Assembly (NCBI GenBank): GCA_904066235.2 | Contig: CAJFCV020000001.1 | Span: 5,704,001 to 5,768,000, forward strand | DNA from: Bursaphelenchus xylophilus | Lineage: Eukaryota; Nematoda; Chromadorea; Rhabditida; Aphelenchoididae | Length of the DNA stretch: 64,000 nucleotides | Reading direction: 5' to 3' | Shown here: positions 46,301 through 59,500 of the stretch, piece by piece | Numbering within the stretch: position 1 is the first letter of the stretch | Layout: every line of letters starts with the position of its first letter | Translations under genes and position numbers: made by a program | Notes under the pieces: model-generated | What the model saw: only the letters and a program-made list of their open reading frames with translations | Told to the model about the DNA's origin: nothing | Databases searched by the model: none

Positions 46301-49300
46301 TTTGCCGTTTTTTTCTGCTGATTGTTTTGATGATAGCAAAAATTTTTTACACTAAACCTTATCCAATTTTATATTCTACCATTAATTACGAGGTGTTTCC
46401 GTAATTTGGTCAACTTTTCAATCCACCAAAGAAAAATTTTGGCTGTTTTGAAGCCGTCCAAATATCAATCCAATTTTTGGCATCATTGTGTCTAGCGAAG
46501 CGCTGCTGCCTCAGATCGTGAGCTATCGGTGGAAATAAGTGCTTATCTGAAAGTGCGTTGTCAGTAGAGTATAGCGGGCGGGGTAGGGCCTCCCACCCTA
46601 GCTGTTCTGGGGTGTCCTTGACCAGTTTTCCAACATGGGTTCTAGCGTGATCATGCAGCATAATAAAAATTGGTCATTCCGACCGCTTTAATCATAGCTC
46701 TCCGTTCAATTTCAACGACCACTGTTGTCAACGGAGGCCAGTAACCGTTTTACCGGGTTTTAAGAGCCTACAGTGAAGAACATCTTGTTTCTGTCATCAT
46801 ATACAGAGCAAAGCTTTCTTACCGGTAATGTTAGACTATGCGGTCGCTTGCACTTCGGGTTCTCAAAATCGCTCAGTTTCTTGCCTGTGGTCATAAAACG
46901 ATGCAAAAATAGCTTCCTTTCTGTCTGTCTATCAAAATTTCGCAAGTTCTCCATATTGTTTTAGGTCGATCCATAAGACACCTATGTCCGTTCTCTCTGG
47001 ATCTTTTCCATTCGTTGAAAACTGAGTGAAACCCCTTTCTGTGGCACTTTGAGCATCATGGCTAACTTTTTTTGTGTATCGGCATCGTTTTGTACCCAAT
47101 AATCTTCTATTTCAATTTTTTTAGATGGGTTTGGAAATCACGGGGCTAGAACCGTTAAACACATTCCCCACGTATTTTTTCTCACTAAGCACAACTAGCG
47201 TAAGCTTCTCTAAGCATCCGATGCATTAACGACGTTTTCCCTCGCATTACACGTGCAGAGTAAAATTTCCCGCAAATGACGATTTTCCAGGTACGAAGTT
47301 GGTCATCTTTGAAGCTTCATAAAAACCGCTGTGTCAAGCCTTGTCACACAAAAAATATATCAGTAGATAGCGTTTTCAAAGTTCTTTCAGAAGATCTTAA
47401 CAGAAATTTTAAAACCTTACGGCAACCTGTAAAAAAATGCAAAACAAGAAAACGGCGGAGTCATACTTCTAGACCTAATATAAACTATTGATACAAAAAA
47501 TTACAATCAATAATATAAAAATCTAAACTTACATTCCAGCAAGTTGTTCTGCATGGGAGTACCCGTCAAACAGACTCTTCTCTTGGTCCTCAAAGAAGCC
47601 ATGACCAAACTTTGTTTACTTTCATCGTTCTTCAACTTATGCCCTTCATCACAGATCACGATATCTGGTCCTGGATCTTGCAGATATTGCTGGAAACCGC
47701 TCAACAACTTCTTGTGGAGCCTTCTAGCAGGGGTTGGTTTTGGTTTGACTCCCTTTTTGTTTGGAGTGAATGGATCCGTCACTAAAATTCGATACATTTC
47801 GTAGCCAATGATCATAACAGCCGGATTTTTGGAATCCTTCCAATCTTTGAGGACCTGCAGACGACTGTGCATTTCATTGTTACCTTCGATGGAGACCACC
47901 TAAATCAAAATAGTCAAAAACAGCATAAAAAATAAATATTAAAGTGGTCTAGTATGACTTGAACTCACATCAATGCCCTTCAGATTGTTTTCAAATACCC
48001 ATTTCTCAAATTCCTTCTCCCAATTGATCACAACATTCTTTGGTACTACCACCAACGCTTTTCTGATCACCTTATTGATCTTGGAATGACTCAAGATGGT
48101 GTATAAGAAAGCGATCACTTGAAGAGTCTTCCCCAGTCCCATACAATGAGCGAGGATTCCCCCACCTCCGGGGAGATCCAATCTCTTGAGATCTTCAATT
48201 GTGAGATCATAAAGGAACTTTATTCCATGAGCCTGATGCTTTTTGAGGACTCGGACCAATTCCGGAGGCACTTTCACGGGTTCGGGATTCTCGGAGGCCG
48301 TATCTTCATCCAGAACGACTTGAACCACAGGGCCAGCAATCGCTAAAAAACCTTATACTCTCTCCCTTCACTTACTTCCAGCTCCAGAAGCAGCTGCCGC
48401 ATCGGCGGCTTCGTCAATCAGAATTCCGTTGAAATCCTTCTGTTTCTCCGCCAATCTCTTCACTCGCTCCCTCTCTTCCTTCTCAGCATCTCTCGTATCT
48501 TTGCACAATCTTCCTTTCTTTGCTTTCGTGGCCTTTTCCTTTTCACTTGTTTCGGGCTCGGCTTGTTCTTCTTCATCCTCTTCCATCAATTCATCATCAG
48601 TATCAACGATCTGCCGTCTTCTTCGCTTGCCTTTCTTTTTCTCCAAAGGATTCGTCTTTTGGGCCTAAAAATAACCGAGACAACGATTTGATTGCAAGTC
48701 AAACTTTTTGCTCTACTTACATTCGATTCCTGACTATCATTGATGAAATCCGGGCTACTGCTGGATCCTTGCCTATTGAAGACGTCATCGCTGTCGCTGC
48801 CCAGAGTCACCCGTTTTCTCTTGTTAACACTAAAATAAGGTTCAGCATTAAGTTATAATAAACGTACGCATCAGAGACAGCCTTGGACTTCTTCTCCTTT
48901 GAATCCTGCGTCTTCGCAAGTCTTCTTGATCTTCTGCATGGGCCTGGATTGGACTCCTCCTCATCTTCATCACTGCTGTTGTTGATGCGAGTTCGGAGAA
49001 GCTCCTCGAGTTCCTAAAAGAAATAAAAAAAAAACTTTGTAAGACTTACTTCATCCTCTTCAACAACACTGAGAGCACTCTCATCATCCTCCTCGGATTC
49101 CTCATCAGAATTTTCTTCTTCATCATCAGACAGGATAACATTAGTTCTGGACTTTTTACTTTTTTTTGGCACTTCGTCCTCATCTTCTTCTGAATCCTGA
49201 TCTTCATCCTCATCCGAAGGTTCCTTCCTTCTTCTTCTTGGCGGCACGATCTCTTCATCAGAACTGAGAATAACTTCTTCGGGAACGTCCTCCTTCTTTT

Positions 49301-50983
49301 TTTTCTTCTTCTTTCTCACCAAATCCTCTGGATGATCCGACAAATCAGAAGCTCCCAATTCCTGATGCTCGTCCTCGACATCCTGGTCTTCCAGCGACAC
49401 CGTCAAATCACCGATGTCATCATTGAGAAGCTGATCAAGTCCTCTTCTCCAGTCGGCGTCTGGCTCCTGAGAGAAAACATATTATTCTTGTCGTGAATAA
49501 TACATTGGTGGGAACCGGCTTATTTTGTTATATACACTTCGGAGTTGATGGTGACTAAGACATTTTTAGACCTCTTCCTCTAACCCCCAGCTTATATAAC
49601 AGAATAATCGGACAAATAACAAAGTTTATTAACAATTATCGGAGGTACGAGATCGAAAACGGGGATTGCGAGTGAAATCATCGTGATAATCATGAAGAAT
49701 AACAAATGTTTTGGAAAACTCAGAATAGACCGAAGGAATACTCACTTTGCTCTTGCATGCCTCCATGTTAGGAACCGTCAACAACTTCTTCTCAACGCTC
49801 TTTTCAAGGCCAAGCTCGACAATTTGTTCTCTGACCGTCTTTGATGTGCCTCCATTTTCAGCATTTGCAGCAGCAGAACCATTACCATTTTCGGTCTGAA
49901 TAGCCAGGTCTGTACGATTCTCTTTACCCGTCTGACTTTCGATATTCAAATTCCGGACAGCATCAACGCTAGAGTTGACGGCCGTCTGAGTGTTGTCCAC
50001 CTCCATCTGTTCTTCTTGAGCGCCTCCATTTTCGGTCGGATTCTCATTGACTGGCTGAATGGATTCAGCGCGTCTTGAAGCACGGGTGAGTCTCTTAGCT
50101 GGTTTTGGTTGCATTGGAAGCTCGGCAGCCCGTTTCTGCGATCTCGTTACCCGTGGTGTAATCTAAACGCGGAATAGTACATTTAAAAAAAACCTACTTC
50201 TGTAATCGTCGAACCGTTCGGATTAGCAGTTCCATTCAGATTCGCAGTTTCATTCAGATTCTCGTTATTGGAGTCCTAAAATTTAAACGTTTTAGGGAAA
50301 TTCCAATGCGTTCGACGGTACCAGTTTGTCCGGAAAGTCAATACAATGATTTCGGCAACATGCACTGTGAGAAAAAAACTTCACTTTGTACTGTGCCATT
50401 TCTTGCCTTTTGCACCATGCAATAAGTTTTTTCCGACTATCGCTCGCACCTTGCACGTAAACATAAAAAGCTTTCCATCGACTTTCCGGACGGACTAGTA
50501 ATCTTAAAAACCCAATGCCGCAAAATGCCAAAAATAATACCAAACTAAGAAGGGCTTACCGTGGTGTCAACAGTTGTCTTGGTTCTGGACGTGTTGTTAT
50601 TCGAAGCCTCCTGTAAAAAGGCATATATCCAAAAAATGGGACCTACCTCTCGACGGTTCTTATTCTCGCGGAATCTCTTCTTCGTATTCGCAAACAATCG
50701 ATATACACTGGAATGGAGAACATCCAGACGGGTCAGGATCTCCATAGATTGCTGTGTGGTGCATTCCTCTGGTCTGAGATGCTGGAAGTCCTGAAAGAGG
50801 ATCCGTTTTAGACAAACATACCAAGTAAACTATTGTAACAAGCAGCAACTTCTGATGTTGCATTCACTAAAAGAATGGACTTGCCTTCTTAGAATGCTCA
50901 AAAAGGTCGCATAATTTCTTAAGTCGAGAGTGAATACCTTCTGGCCCAAGGGAAAGATCATCGGGCTCGTTGGACGAGCTCAT
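43384..50983 (-). CDS. xnp-1: ATRX/XNP-1 SNF2-family chromatin remodeller
   Basis: Sixteen exons in phase give 1456 residues: 50983-50885, 50790-50647, 50610-50560, 50275-50198, 50162-49746, 49466-49050, 49013-48868, 48829-48721, 48664-48376, 48342-47969, 47899-47533, 46092-45275, 45210-44674, 44612-44504, 44441-44209, 43566-43384. The N-terminal 570 residues are acidic and lysine-rich low complexity, with no ADD zinc finger. The helicase motifs are all present: [10 protein letters not shown] (I, about 648), DEGHKLKN (II), LTGTPMQNN (III), [18 protein letters not shown] (ATRX signature), [11 protein letters not shown] (V) and [15 protein letters not shown] (VI). ATRX proteins remodel chromatin in the nucleus, and C. 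elegans xnp-1 acts with Rb-pathway genes in germline and embryo. The first donor is GC (AAG|GCAAGT). An acceptor (TTTCAG) lies 2 nt before the ATG. One intron is 1440 nt because of a mariner remnant. Confidence 0.95.
43768..44197 (+). CDS. Nested small membrane or secreted protein gene inside an xnp-1 intron (predicted)
   Basis: Three exons on the strand opposite xnp-1, within its last intron (43567-44208): 43768-43829, 43948-44105 and 44142-44197. The junctions use GTAAGG...TGACAG and GTAAGT...CTTTAG and keep phase, giving 91 residues ending at TAA 44195. The second intron is 36 nt, like others in the window. The N-terminus ([20 protein letters not shown]) is a strong hydrophobic segment, so a signal anchor or signal peptide. 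The remainder is basic and Ser/Thr-rich ([23 protein letters not shown]) with a final [17 protein letters not shown] acceptor-like site lies seven bases before the ATG. No family is recognised and there is no homology evidence; chance phase agreement cannot be excluded. Confidence 0.45.
46388..47500 (-). mobile_element. Decayed mariner-type transposase in an xnp-1 intron
   Basis: Inside the 1440-nt intron 46093-47532, on the minus strand, two separated open pieces match mariner transposases: one with [20 protein letters not shown] (46760-46954), where the first catalytic block TGDEKW has decayed, and one with [20 protein letters not shown] and [20 protein letters not shown] (46410-46661), covering the region of the later catalytic Asp residues. 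Stops and frameshifts lie between them. Outer limits are approximate: a candidate end CGAGGTGTTTCCGTAATTTG follows a TA at 46387, and no matching end was found near 47500. The copy cannot be active. Confidence 0.7.
50321..50498. mobile_element. 178-bp MITE with TA target duplication in an xnp-1 intron
   Basis: The intron 50276-50559 carries an insert with ends CCAGTTTGTCCGGAAAGTC and, at the other side, GACTTTCCGGACGGACTAG, inverted with a few mismatches, flanked by TA at 50319-50320 and 50499-50500. Size, ends and duplication fit a mariner-type miniature element. The minus-strand open frame across it is not linked in phase to the neighbouring exons. Confidence 0.7.
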
Positions 50984-51626
50984 CGCTGAAATCAAACCAC
51001 AAATTACTTGTACTAGACCTATCCGGAAGTAGTCATCTACTTCAAAATAATCGCAGGTTTGCCACGACTCGCGCGATTCCAATCAGAAATAAATTTCTGT
51101 CGCGGATTGAAAATGGGCGCGAAACAGAGGGAAACATCTAGAAAATCCGTCATGATGACACCTTTAATTTGAACGAGGAGAAGGTCGGGATACTGTAATT
51201 TGACAATATTTTGTTGTCAGACACAAGTACGCCATTTCGAATTTCCAGAAAATATGTCATCATGACGCCGATAGAGTACGAGAAAGGGGGAGACGGTCAG
51301 GGATGCAGAGGAGGGCAGAATGAAAATATTGATTTTTTTCGAATTTTTCAACGGATATATACTTTCGATTATCGTATATTTAATCTTACGGTAACTTTAT
51401 ATTATTATATAATTTTTTTCAACACCCCAGATTGATATTACAGATTTATTACACATATGAAATTATTGTAATAATTACGTGTTGATACGACGATGTGACT
51501 ACAATTCATAAAGGTCATGAACGAAAAGTAGAAAGTGAGCAAATGGGGTTTGTTATATTAGACGTCTCGTCAAATCGGATATTCCCTATGCATTCGGCGG
51601 TAAGCTCAAGGAGGAGAGGAATGGGA
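50984..51626. other. Spacer between xnp-1 and the RGK-like gene
   Basis: 643 bp, containing the xnp-1 leader or acceptor region and the 3' UTR of the RGK-like gene. Both genes are on the minus strand but the gap is large for an operon. No gene is seen. Confidence 0.5.
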
Positions 51627-53585
51627 TCAGCATTTGGATTCTTTGCGCCATCTTCGGAAGCGTTCGATGAGGCCGCCCGGAGTCAGATTGGTGCATTTGG
51701 AGCCTTCCAGATCAACCATTGAGGTGGCGCCCATTTGTTTCTTTTTTCGTTGGGAGAAGCGACGAATCGCGGCTTTAAATTCGGGCTCATCAATGTGAAC
51801 GGACTCTGACCGGACCTGAAAAAATCATCATAAAAAATCTCATTTTCTCTCGTTACAGCCTCCGAAAGCAATGTCAAAAGACGGAACATACCAAGATAGG
51901 CCTCTCATCTTCCTCCTTGTTCAATCGGCGGTCGGCTTCTTTGATTTCGGCCACAATTCCCACCAACAAATCATCCACATCATGGTTCAAGGCCACCGAG
52001 ATCTCAAAGTTGGCTACGGAATACGTCATGGCGACGCCTCGGACTTCTGAAAAAGCCGTTATAATAAAATTTGGAGTGTAAAATATGGTCATGACGCAAG
52101 GCCATAAATCTTGGCCGGATAAGTAGTATTCCACGTCAAAATGGTTAGAAAAAGAACGCAGAATGAACTTTTAAAATTTACAGCTTTTAAAAGTTCAAAT
52201 TTCGCAAATGAAATAAAGATTTACCCTGAGGCATAACCGTCCTCTTCCTCTCCAAATCAATTTTGTTTCCAGCCAAAATAATGGGGGTCTGACATCGGTG
52301 TTGTCTCAGTAATTCCAAAGTTTTCACAATTAATTTGAAGCTACTCTTCTTGTCGATACTGTATACCATCAGATATGCATCCACGGGCTCTTCTCGCCAT
52401 TCATCGCCAATTGAGGGATCGGATTCGAAGAAAATCAGATCGCTCTCTTTGCCACCGATGCTGATGGATACTGTATTTTCATAGTCTTCTGAAATTAAAG
52501 AGATTAAATGCCAAAAATAAGAATATTTTCATCATTGACTGGCTTACCAATCTCATCGGCAAAGGCGTTTTTGTACTCAGAGGTGATGAATTGACTGATC
52601 AGCGAACTCTTTCCCGTTCCGGTTTGGCCAAGGACATAGATCTAAAAGTAAAATAATATGTTCGTTTGCTTAGGCAATCAAGACTCTCAAATTTGTTCAA
52701 AAACTTACTTTATGCATGGGATGTGAGGTTGTGGCCTCCTCATCTTGATCCGAGTTCGTCAACGGCTTCGTTGAAGAGTTATCCGAAGATCCGACTGACG
52801 CACTTCTCGACAGTTGTTGATCCTCAAACTGCGGGAATGGAGAGGGAGAATTGTCGTTCTTGAACTGGGAACTCCCTCGTTTCCTTCGGAACGAATCACC
52901 TCGAGATACAACAGCTCCTTTTGCATCAATATTGAATTGACGAACTCGAGTGTAATCATCCGAATCCGGCAGTTTGAGGAAACGCTCCTCGATCTCACTC
53001 ATCTGCTTAGGCTCGGGCCAAACGTCGGTGCGAACAAGAGGCTCCAGTCGGGTCCTGGAAGAACAGATTAGACCATCTTATCTTATTATACATGACATGT
53101 TTTATTGGACATGACAAGTTGGGCATGTTCTGAGGAGAATTCGGAGGAACAACGCCACTTGGAGAGCAATTAAAAACTTTTTTTATTTTTTGTTTTTAAA
53201 AAGCAGTTCCGTCAAAAGATGTGCGAGCAAAAATATTCATATGGCCGTAGTTGTGCATTCCGTTCCCGCCGCAAGTAATAAAAGGCCTCAGGAGATGCGT
53301 TAAAAACGGCTTTAAATACCCGAAAAGGGAGCGGCCATTGTGCTGACGTGATATCAGAATTTGTTGAAGCTACTTGAATTGATCTTTCACCGACAAAAAA
53401 GTCATCCATTTATTGCAATTTGAAACAGAATACAGGCCCTACCTTTGCAAAGATCCTCTCCGACTGACTGTCGGTGTGGATCGACGTCGTTGCTGACATC
53501 CCAGATCCTCCAACGCATATCTTTTGAGGTCGAGTTGTGGCCTCGGGCGATGACGGAACGATTGCGAACGGAGCGGCTGCTTCAT
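51627..53585 (-). CDS. RGK-like small GTPase (Rem/Gem/Rad type)
   Basis: Six exons (53585-53443, 53054-52709, 52641-52548, 52488-52225, 52046-51892, 51815-51627) give 396 residues in phase. The N-terminal 160 residues are basic and Ser-rich with RRxS-type sites (RRRSTPTVSRRGSLQ) suited to kinases and 14-3-3. The GTPase core has GQTGTGKSSLI (P-loop, about 168-178), AGNKIDLERKR (G4) and SVANFEIS (G5). The switch II DxxG motif is replaced (FFESDPSIGDEW), as in RGK proteins, which hydrolyse GTP atypically. The C-terminal extension is basic (RRFSQRKKKQ, FRRWRKESKC) without a CAAX box. RGK proteins bind calmodulin, 14-3-3 and calcium-channel beta subunits at the membrane. The start at 53585 follows a TGTTTTAG acceptor; a frame open further upstream to 53702 would translate that acceptor, so it was not chosen. 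Confidence 0.8.
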
Positions 53586-56500
53586 CGCTCTAAAACAAAA
53601 AAATTCCAAGGCCATATTCTCCATGAAGCCAAAGCCGGCTTCTGGTGACACGGATCCGAGCACTCGTCCCGTATAATTAAAAGCCACCATTTTTGACGGC
53701 ATAAATAAGATTTGCGGGAGGAATAAACAAAGATAAAGGAAGCGCCTCAGGGCATAACGGCTTTCCCAGAGAGCGGCCCAAACAGATTATGGAGCCAGAT
53801 TTTTGAAACATTAAGTTTTTTTTTCGATATGAATTTAGTGCAGCCGCAAGACTTTATAATACAATTCCAAGGTCCGATGAATAAGATCGGCAAACAAAAG
53901 CTGGAAGATAACCGAGTTATCGGCATGAAAAGAGGTTACAAAGACAGTTCAAAGTATGGCATAAAGAGGAGGAAGTTCCGGGAAATCCACTTTACCCGCC
54001 AAGAAAAGGTCCCAAGCTCTAAACACGTATAACTCTCTAAAGTTTAACCATCGAGAAATAAATAAATGCAAATTGGTATAACGCTAAATTGATATGACAT
54101 TCGTCAACCGGCGCTAACACTGCAAAATTAATGCTTTCCTGGCGGACACGTTTATTTACGTGTTCGGCGGATCCCGTAAAATGGCGTCCCAATAACAGCC
54201 AGCCCTAACCAACCGTAAAGTGTGAAGAATTGCAAAGAATCCAATGAAATGATCTTTGGGCTGTAGAACACCCAAGAAGATGCAAATTATAGTACGGATT
54301 ACCGTACTCTTTGTACATTAAAGAGGCTAATTAGATGGATGATCAAAGGTAATTGCCGAAGAAATCTTCTTTAATGGAGGGAGGACATAAGGGAAGATAC
54401 GTGAGGAAGAAAGCCTGTAATGAGCCAATTTGATCCCCATCAATCAGAGAGCCGGATCTCCAAGCAAAAAAAAGATTTGTCCGGACGGCATGGGAGAATG
54501 TGAAAATACATTTAAGGGACTCAACAAAGGGGAAAATTAAATTATAAATACTGACACAACATAAAGATGTTCCAATATATTTTAGCAGACAACTAGAGAA
54601 GTACTTCGAGTGGACGGTGAGGTTTTGATAAAACTTGGCACATTTTTAGAGCGAAAGTTAGCACAAATGTGATGATTTTGTGCGAACTTTGGCATGCAAA
54701 GACCCATTTTTACTGAAGAGACTAATATTTTTACAAAAAAATCAATTTTTTTCATCTGGCAAAGAATGACGGCCAAAATCTATCTATGACCGCACTCCGC
54801 CCTTCGTGTACTCTCTCGCCCGCAAAAATAGTGGAATATATTAAATGCGCCTGCAAAGCGCAAGCTAAAAACGTTCAGCCCTATGTGATGTGTGGCCTCT
54901 TCCCAAAGTGCATGCCAGATTGAAAGAAAATCGAAACGTCCCACTCCAAGCACTTCCCTTGTAAATATAGGGATATTGTAAACGATAGGCTCTGATCAGG
55001 AAGTAGCCCTAATCTATAATCGACAGGAGGTGTCAACAGAAAGTACAGACTATCCGGTGATCACCCATCCCATCAATAGTAACGTCGGGACATCTTGGGG
55101 AACAAAGCCGGGGACAGGTGCTCCGTTCAGGTCATGACTCCTCACGTGGCCCCAAAAGACAAACTTGAACAATAAAAGTATCGAATATCCGAGAATATAA
55201 ATATTCAGAACCCGCTCTCACGTCGTCCGGAAGCCAATTCTACTCTATCTGCCGCCATTTTAAGGCAATATTTTGAGATATTTTCGAATAACAATGTCAC
55301 AGTATGAGTGGGAGGTGGCTGGGAGATCGATTTCGGCTAGAGTGGATATTTTTAGACACGCTTCAAACGACTTGAGTTCAAGTGAAAATAGTAATTTTAG
55401 TCCCATTAATACCGAAATTATGCAGATGGATAAGGAAACCGGGATTGAAAGAACGACTTTTGTCCTCAGGATAAGCTGAAAACTCCAACCTTACAAAGAA
55501 AACACTGCAGCCATTCATTTGGGCAGAGTCAATTCCTTTAGCTAGTATTAGACAGTTCCAAATTGATAGAAACTGGTTTAGCTCTCAATTATGCTGCTCA
55601 TATCGACCACTGAAATTCGGTTGCCCCTAACGAAATCTACCCCAAAGAGGGGCAGCCTAAAACACTTGATGGAACACTTTATGTTTTGATTCAAAACCCC
55701 TTAAATCCTATGGCCAAATATTTCTCAACTCTGACCCCACCCTATTTACTCCCCACAAATTGTAATAGACTGACGAAGACGGATCGTATCCGGAGGGGAA
55801 GCTTTACGAAATGGTCAACTGATCCCGATCCCTGTCCACTCGCCTGAAATCGATCCCTGAGGCAATGGCCGGCGGGACTCCTTTCCCTCACCCGAACAGC
55901 CTGTTCATTCCTCATAAAATTTCGTGCAAAGATTCCCCAAAAACATTTCAAAACGAGGCCGAGATCAGAGCGGAGATGATGGGTGACATGCATGGAACGG
56001 AGACGACCTATTTCTGACTAATGGCCAAACCCCCTTCGGAAATGGTCATTTGCAGCCTCCTCGAACGTCATCGGAGTGATCTCAGCACCCCTAAGAGGCC
56101 TTCAACATTCCCATAAACGTTTGGCACTTCCCGAGAGCCAATGTTGATGCTATTACGCAACACCCATCAATTCAAACTACCATCAATTTAATTAGATCTG
56201 GAAGAACAACAAAATAACATTTACCCAACTCTCTAAATGTTTTGAAACTAAAGAAAACATTTAGAGAAAGTCCCGGAGCTAATGAAAAAAGCGGCCAAAG
56301 ACGCGGCCTATAAGCGGAGGGAAGGGCGGATATGATTGGCATCCGGCCGGGATGAGATGGCCTTTCAGAAAATAATTTTATTCCACTTCCCGGCCAGGAA
56401 TTAGCCCATATATTTGACTCCAAACATTCAAGTCTTTTACAGTGCGTATGAGGACAAGAAAGAGGAAGAAATAAATCATAAACTTCAGAGAAACAAGCCC

Positions 56501-59500
56501 TAGTAATGCGACCTCATCTTTTAATTAGCACCCCAAAAGTCCAAAGCAAATCCAATGCCAAGGGACAGAAATAAAAAAAGTAAAATGCAACTAAGAATTT
56601 TAAAAATGTTCGAATTGGAGACAACAGCTGACCAGCCAAGCAAAAGGGGGACCATCTGACTCCCACTTTATTAGACCCAAGAACAAGACATCCCGAGTCA
56701 CCTGGGACCCCAAACCGCAATAAAAGTGTTCCGGAAAAAAAGATGATTAATTCTCTATTTTCGAGGGGCAGACAGTGAAGTCATATGTCGGTCATAACTT
56801 CAGGATGTTAAAAAAACGAAAAACTTTGCTGTAAACACAGTAATTCAGAATAAACGTTGTCTGAGACCCCTAAAGAGTTTTCTTTTTATATCGTCATGCT
56901 CCCGTCATAACCGAAACGGATCCAGACTCTGATAGGGTCCGATGAACATAAATAAAATTGTTTATGTTTCAGGCTGGCAAGCAGGAAGCAATAGTAAATA
57001 ACTATTTACTTTTAATTCTGGAAGGAAGCTCATAAAAAATACCCTGAGGCGATTTGAAGTGACCGGATCGAAATTTGTTTACCCGCGGCCCTAAGGCCCT
57101 CTAATCGAGGGGGATTAAAAAACAAGTTTGGAAAGTCTTGCAACATTTGAGAAATATTAAAAAGATCGAAACTCTTACCCAAATTCGCACTCGGAATTCC
57201 TCAAATCGTAGATTTTACGGTTCAAAATGGCACTCTGACACTGGCCCAGCATTTGCATCCCATCCTTAAACAAACATGGTAAATAAATAAAAACAAATGG
57301 GTTGTTATGTAAATTCCTGGGCTAATGGTTTTCCAATACTCGACGATTAAAGCCCGCATCGAGAGCAGGAAGATATCCGTATGACCTGAACCTTAAACTG
57401 GATTGATTGCTGGTTCTATTTGTGCTTTATATGATGGATACTTACTACTGTAACCATACTATACCTACTAAACATCCTTTGAATTAAATTTCATAGGTAA
57501 ACCAATGTTTGTATGGAAAGATGCAATTTAATATTTATTTGTTTTAGTTTGACTACAATGTCATAAACTACCGCAAATAATTTTAGAGAAAAAAATAAAT
57601 TGCAGCTACAGCAATATCGGGAAAACGTGACACAACTCCAACTTTCGAATGCCTATTCCCAACGAAAATGGATCTTACAATCAAAAAAGAGAAGCCGGAA
57701 CAGTCCCAAAAGATCCAGTCTCCCTCAGAACATTGTTTCCCACTTACCTTGGGCACTTCCGGGAGCACTCGACGCATGCCCACTGGCGAATACATGGAAC
57801 TCTGAAAGAAAATGGATGAACTTTGGAGGAGCATTGTCTCAAGGTGCAAGTTCTCGGGGAAACTCCGTGAGAAAACATTGTCTTAGACATTTCGAAAGCG
57901 CGATTACAGGACTTTTGGAATAAGTTATTCATCTGGAAAAGTGGGAACACAAAACTACACGCGTCAAGTTTGAAAAAAAGAAACCTTTCGAGAGGTCTGA
58001 AGACCTGTTTATGAACAGTGAATCACAAATTACGACATTTAAGATACCTGCATATCACAAAGTCTACTATTGCGCAACTGTAAATTGGAAAAAAATACCC
58101 TCTCCAGCTTGTAACAAGCATTGTTGAATGGCAAGACGACAACTACAAGTTATTGGATTCAAGGCAAAAACAGCGCCGAAAGTGCACCCTAAAGCCCATT
58201 AATTAGCGGGTTAACGAAAAACGGAAAATATAAATCATGTTTTTGCATTCTCCTGTATGTCATTAATCCCGCTTCAATGGTAATCGAGCCAATTGAGTAC
58301 TCGGGATGACTGTGCGAATAACCGAAAACGCAACAAGAGCTAGAGAGGCCAAAGATTCGCGCATGGGTTTCAAATTGGATCCGCCCAATTTGTCATCATG
58401 TCAGTCAGACAGAAATTAAACCGGCATCGCAATAAACTTGCAGTGGGCCAACAAAGCTAGCAATTAAAAATAAAAAGAACACTGCACACCGTTACAGTAA
58501 CCCTGGTCGACTTTTAATGGGTCGGACGCACATGCTGGGGATCCCCTTCCGGCCCGGAAACCCAGTTCCTAATTCATGCCCTGAGGCGATAGCCTTGCGC
58601 TCTTGGCACGTCAAACTCGAGCTCTTTTTTATTGTGGCCAGAGGGCTTGTTTCGCGAATAAAAGGACTCGAATCGGCCGAAATGAAAAATTAATTGGATA
58701 AGGCGCAGCTCTAAAAAAGACGCGAGTAACTTGACACGTTACCGTGACCACCTCAAGATGTCATGTTGACCTGGGGATTGTGTTCACACAAACAAAACCT
58801 GCTCAGAGATCGGAATGACATCATGTTTACCCCTCAAATTAAAGCATGACATGCTTCCGGATTGAGAAGCCACTCTTTTTTAGAAACATGGGGTAAATTG
58901 AGAACATTTAGGAATACCAAATTGGGCTGGTTTCTGGGGAAAGAAACAGAAGCCTAGTAGTCCTGGGATTTGGTTTGGGTTACATAAACAATACGTAAAT
59001 TCACACACTTCAAAAATTTTCGGAAACTGTGCGGAAAATGGGAATAAACACTAACAAAAATGTCAAGATATTACATTTCGCAGTTTAGCTAATAAGCTGG
59101 AAAATATAACTTCTGGAATTGAAAAGTCTGATTTATGGCAAAGGTCAGAACCATCAGCACTTTTTTTGAAAGTCCAGATTACTGACCCGAGTTCCCTGGA
59201 GCAGACTAATGGAAGGGCAACATCAAAGCTCTGGCATTGCTTTGAATTCCCATCCTTAAATTACATTAGTCACACCTCAGTGCCAAAAACCCAAGAATTT
59301 TCAATAATTTCTTTCCCATTTTCACGTCTTCCATGTCCTACCGAGGTATCAAAGATCGCGGCCTAACTTTGACATCCATGTTAGCTCTAATCGAATCCTC
59401 TTGGCTTTGCCATTTGTTTTGGTCAAGTAAGCAAATACATTACTAACAAAGAGTGCCTCAACGAGGCACGGTTAACAATCTTTCAATTCGCATAGATATT

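Noticed and set aside
50292..50543. 83-codon minus-strand frame considered as an extra xnp-1 exon
   Set aside because: It is mostly inside a TA-flanked MITE, and the flanking exons join in phase without it.
53586..53702. Upstream extension of the RGK-like start
   Set aside because: The extra residues would be translated through a T-rich splice acceptor (TGTTTTAG), so the ATG at 53585 is preferred.
55273..55479. 68-codon plus-strand frame
   Set aside because: Isolated, short, no recognisable family and no flanking exon that fits.
57600..57923. 107-codon plus-strand frame in the gene-poor region
   Set aside because: No domain, no splice neighbours and a composition like the surrounding non-coding DNA.
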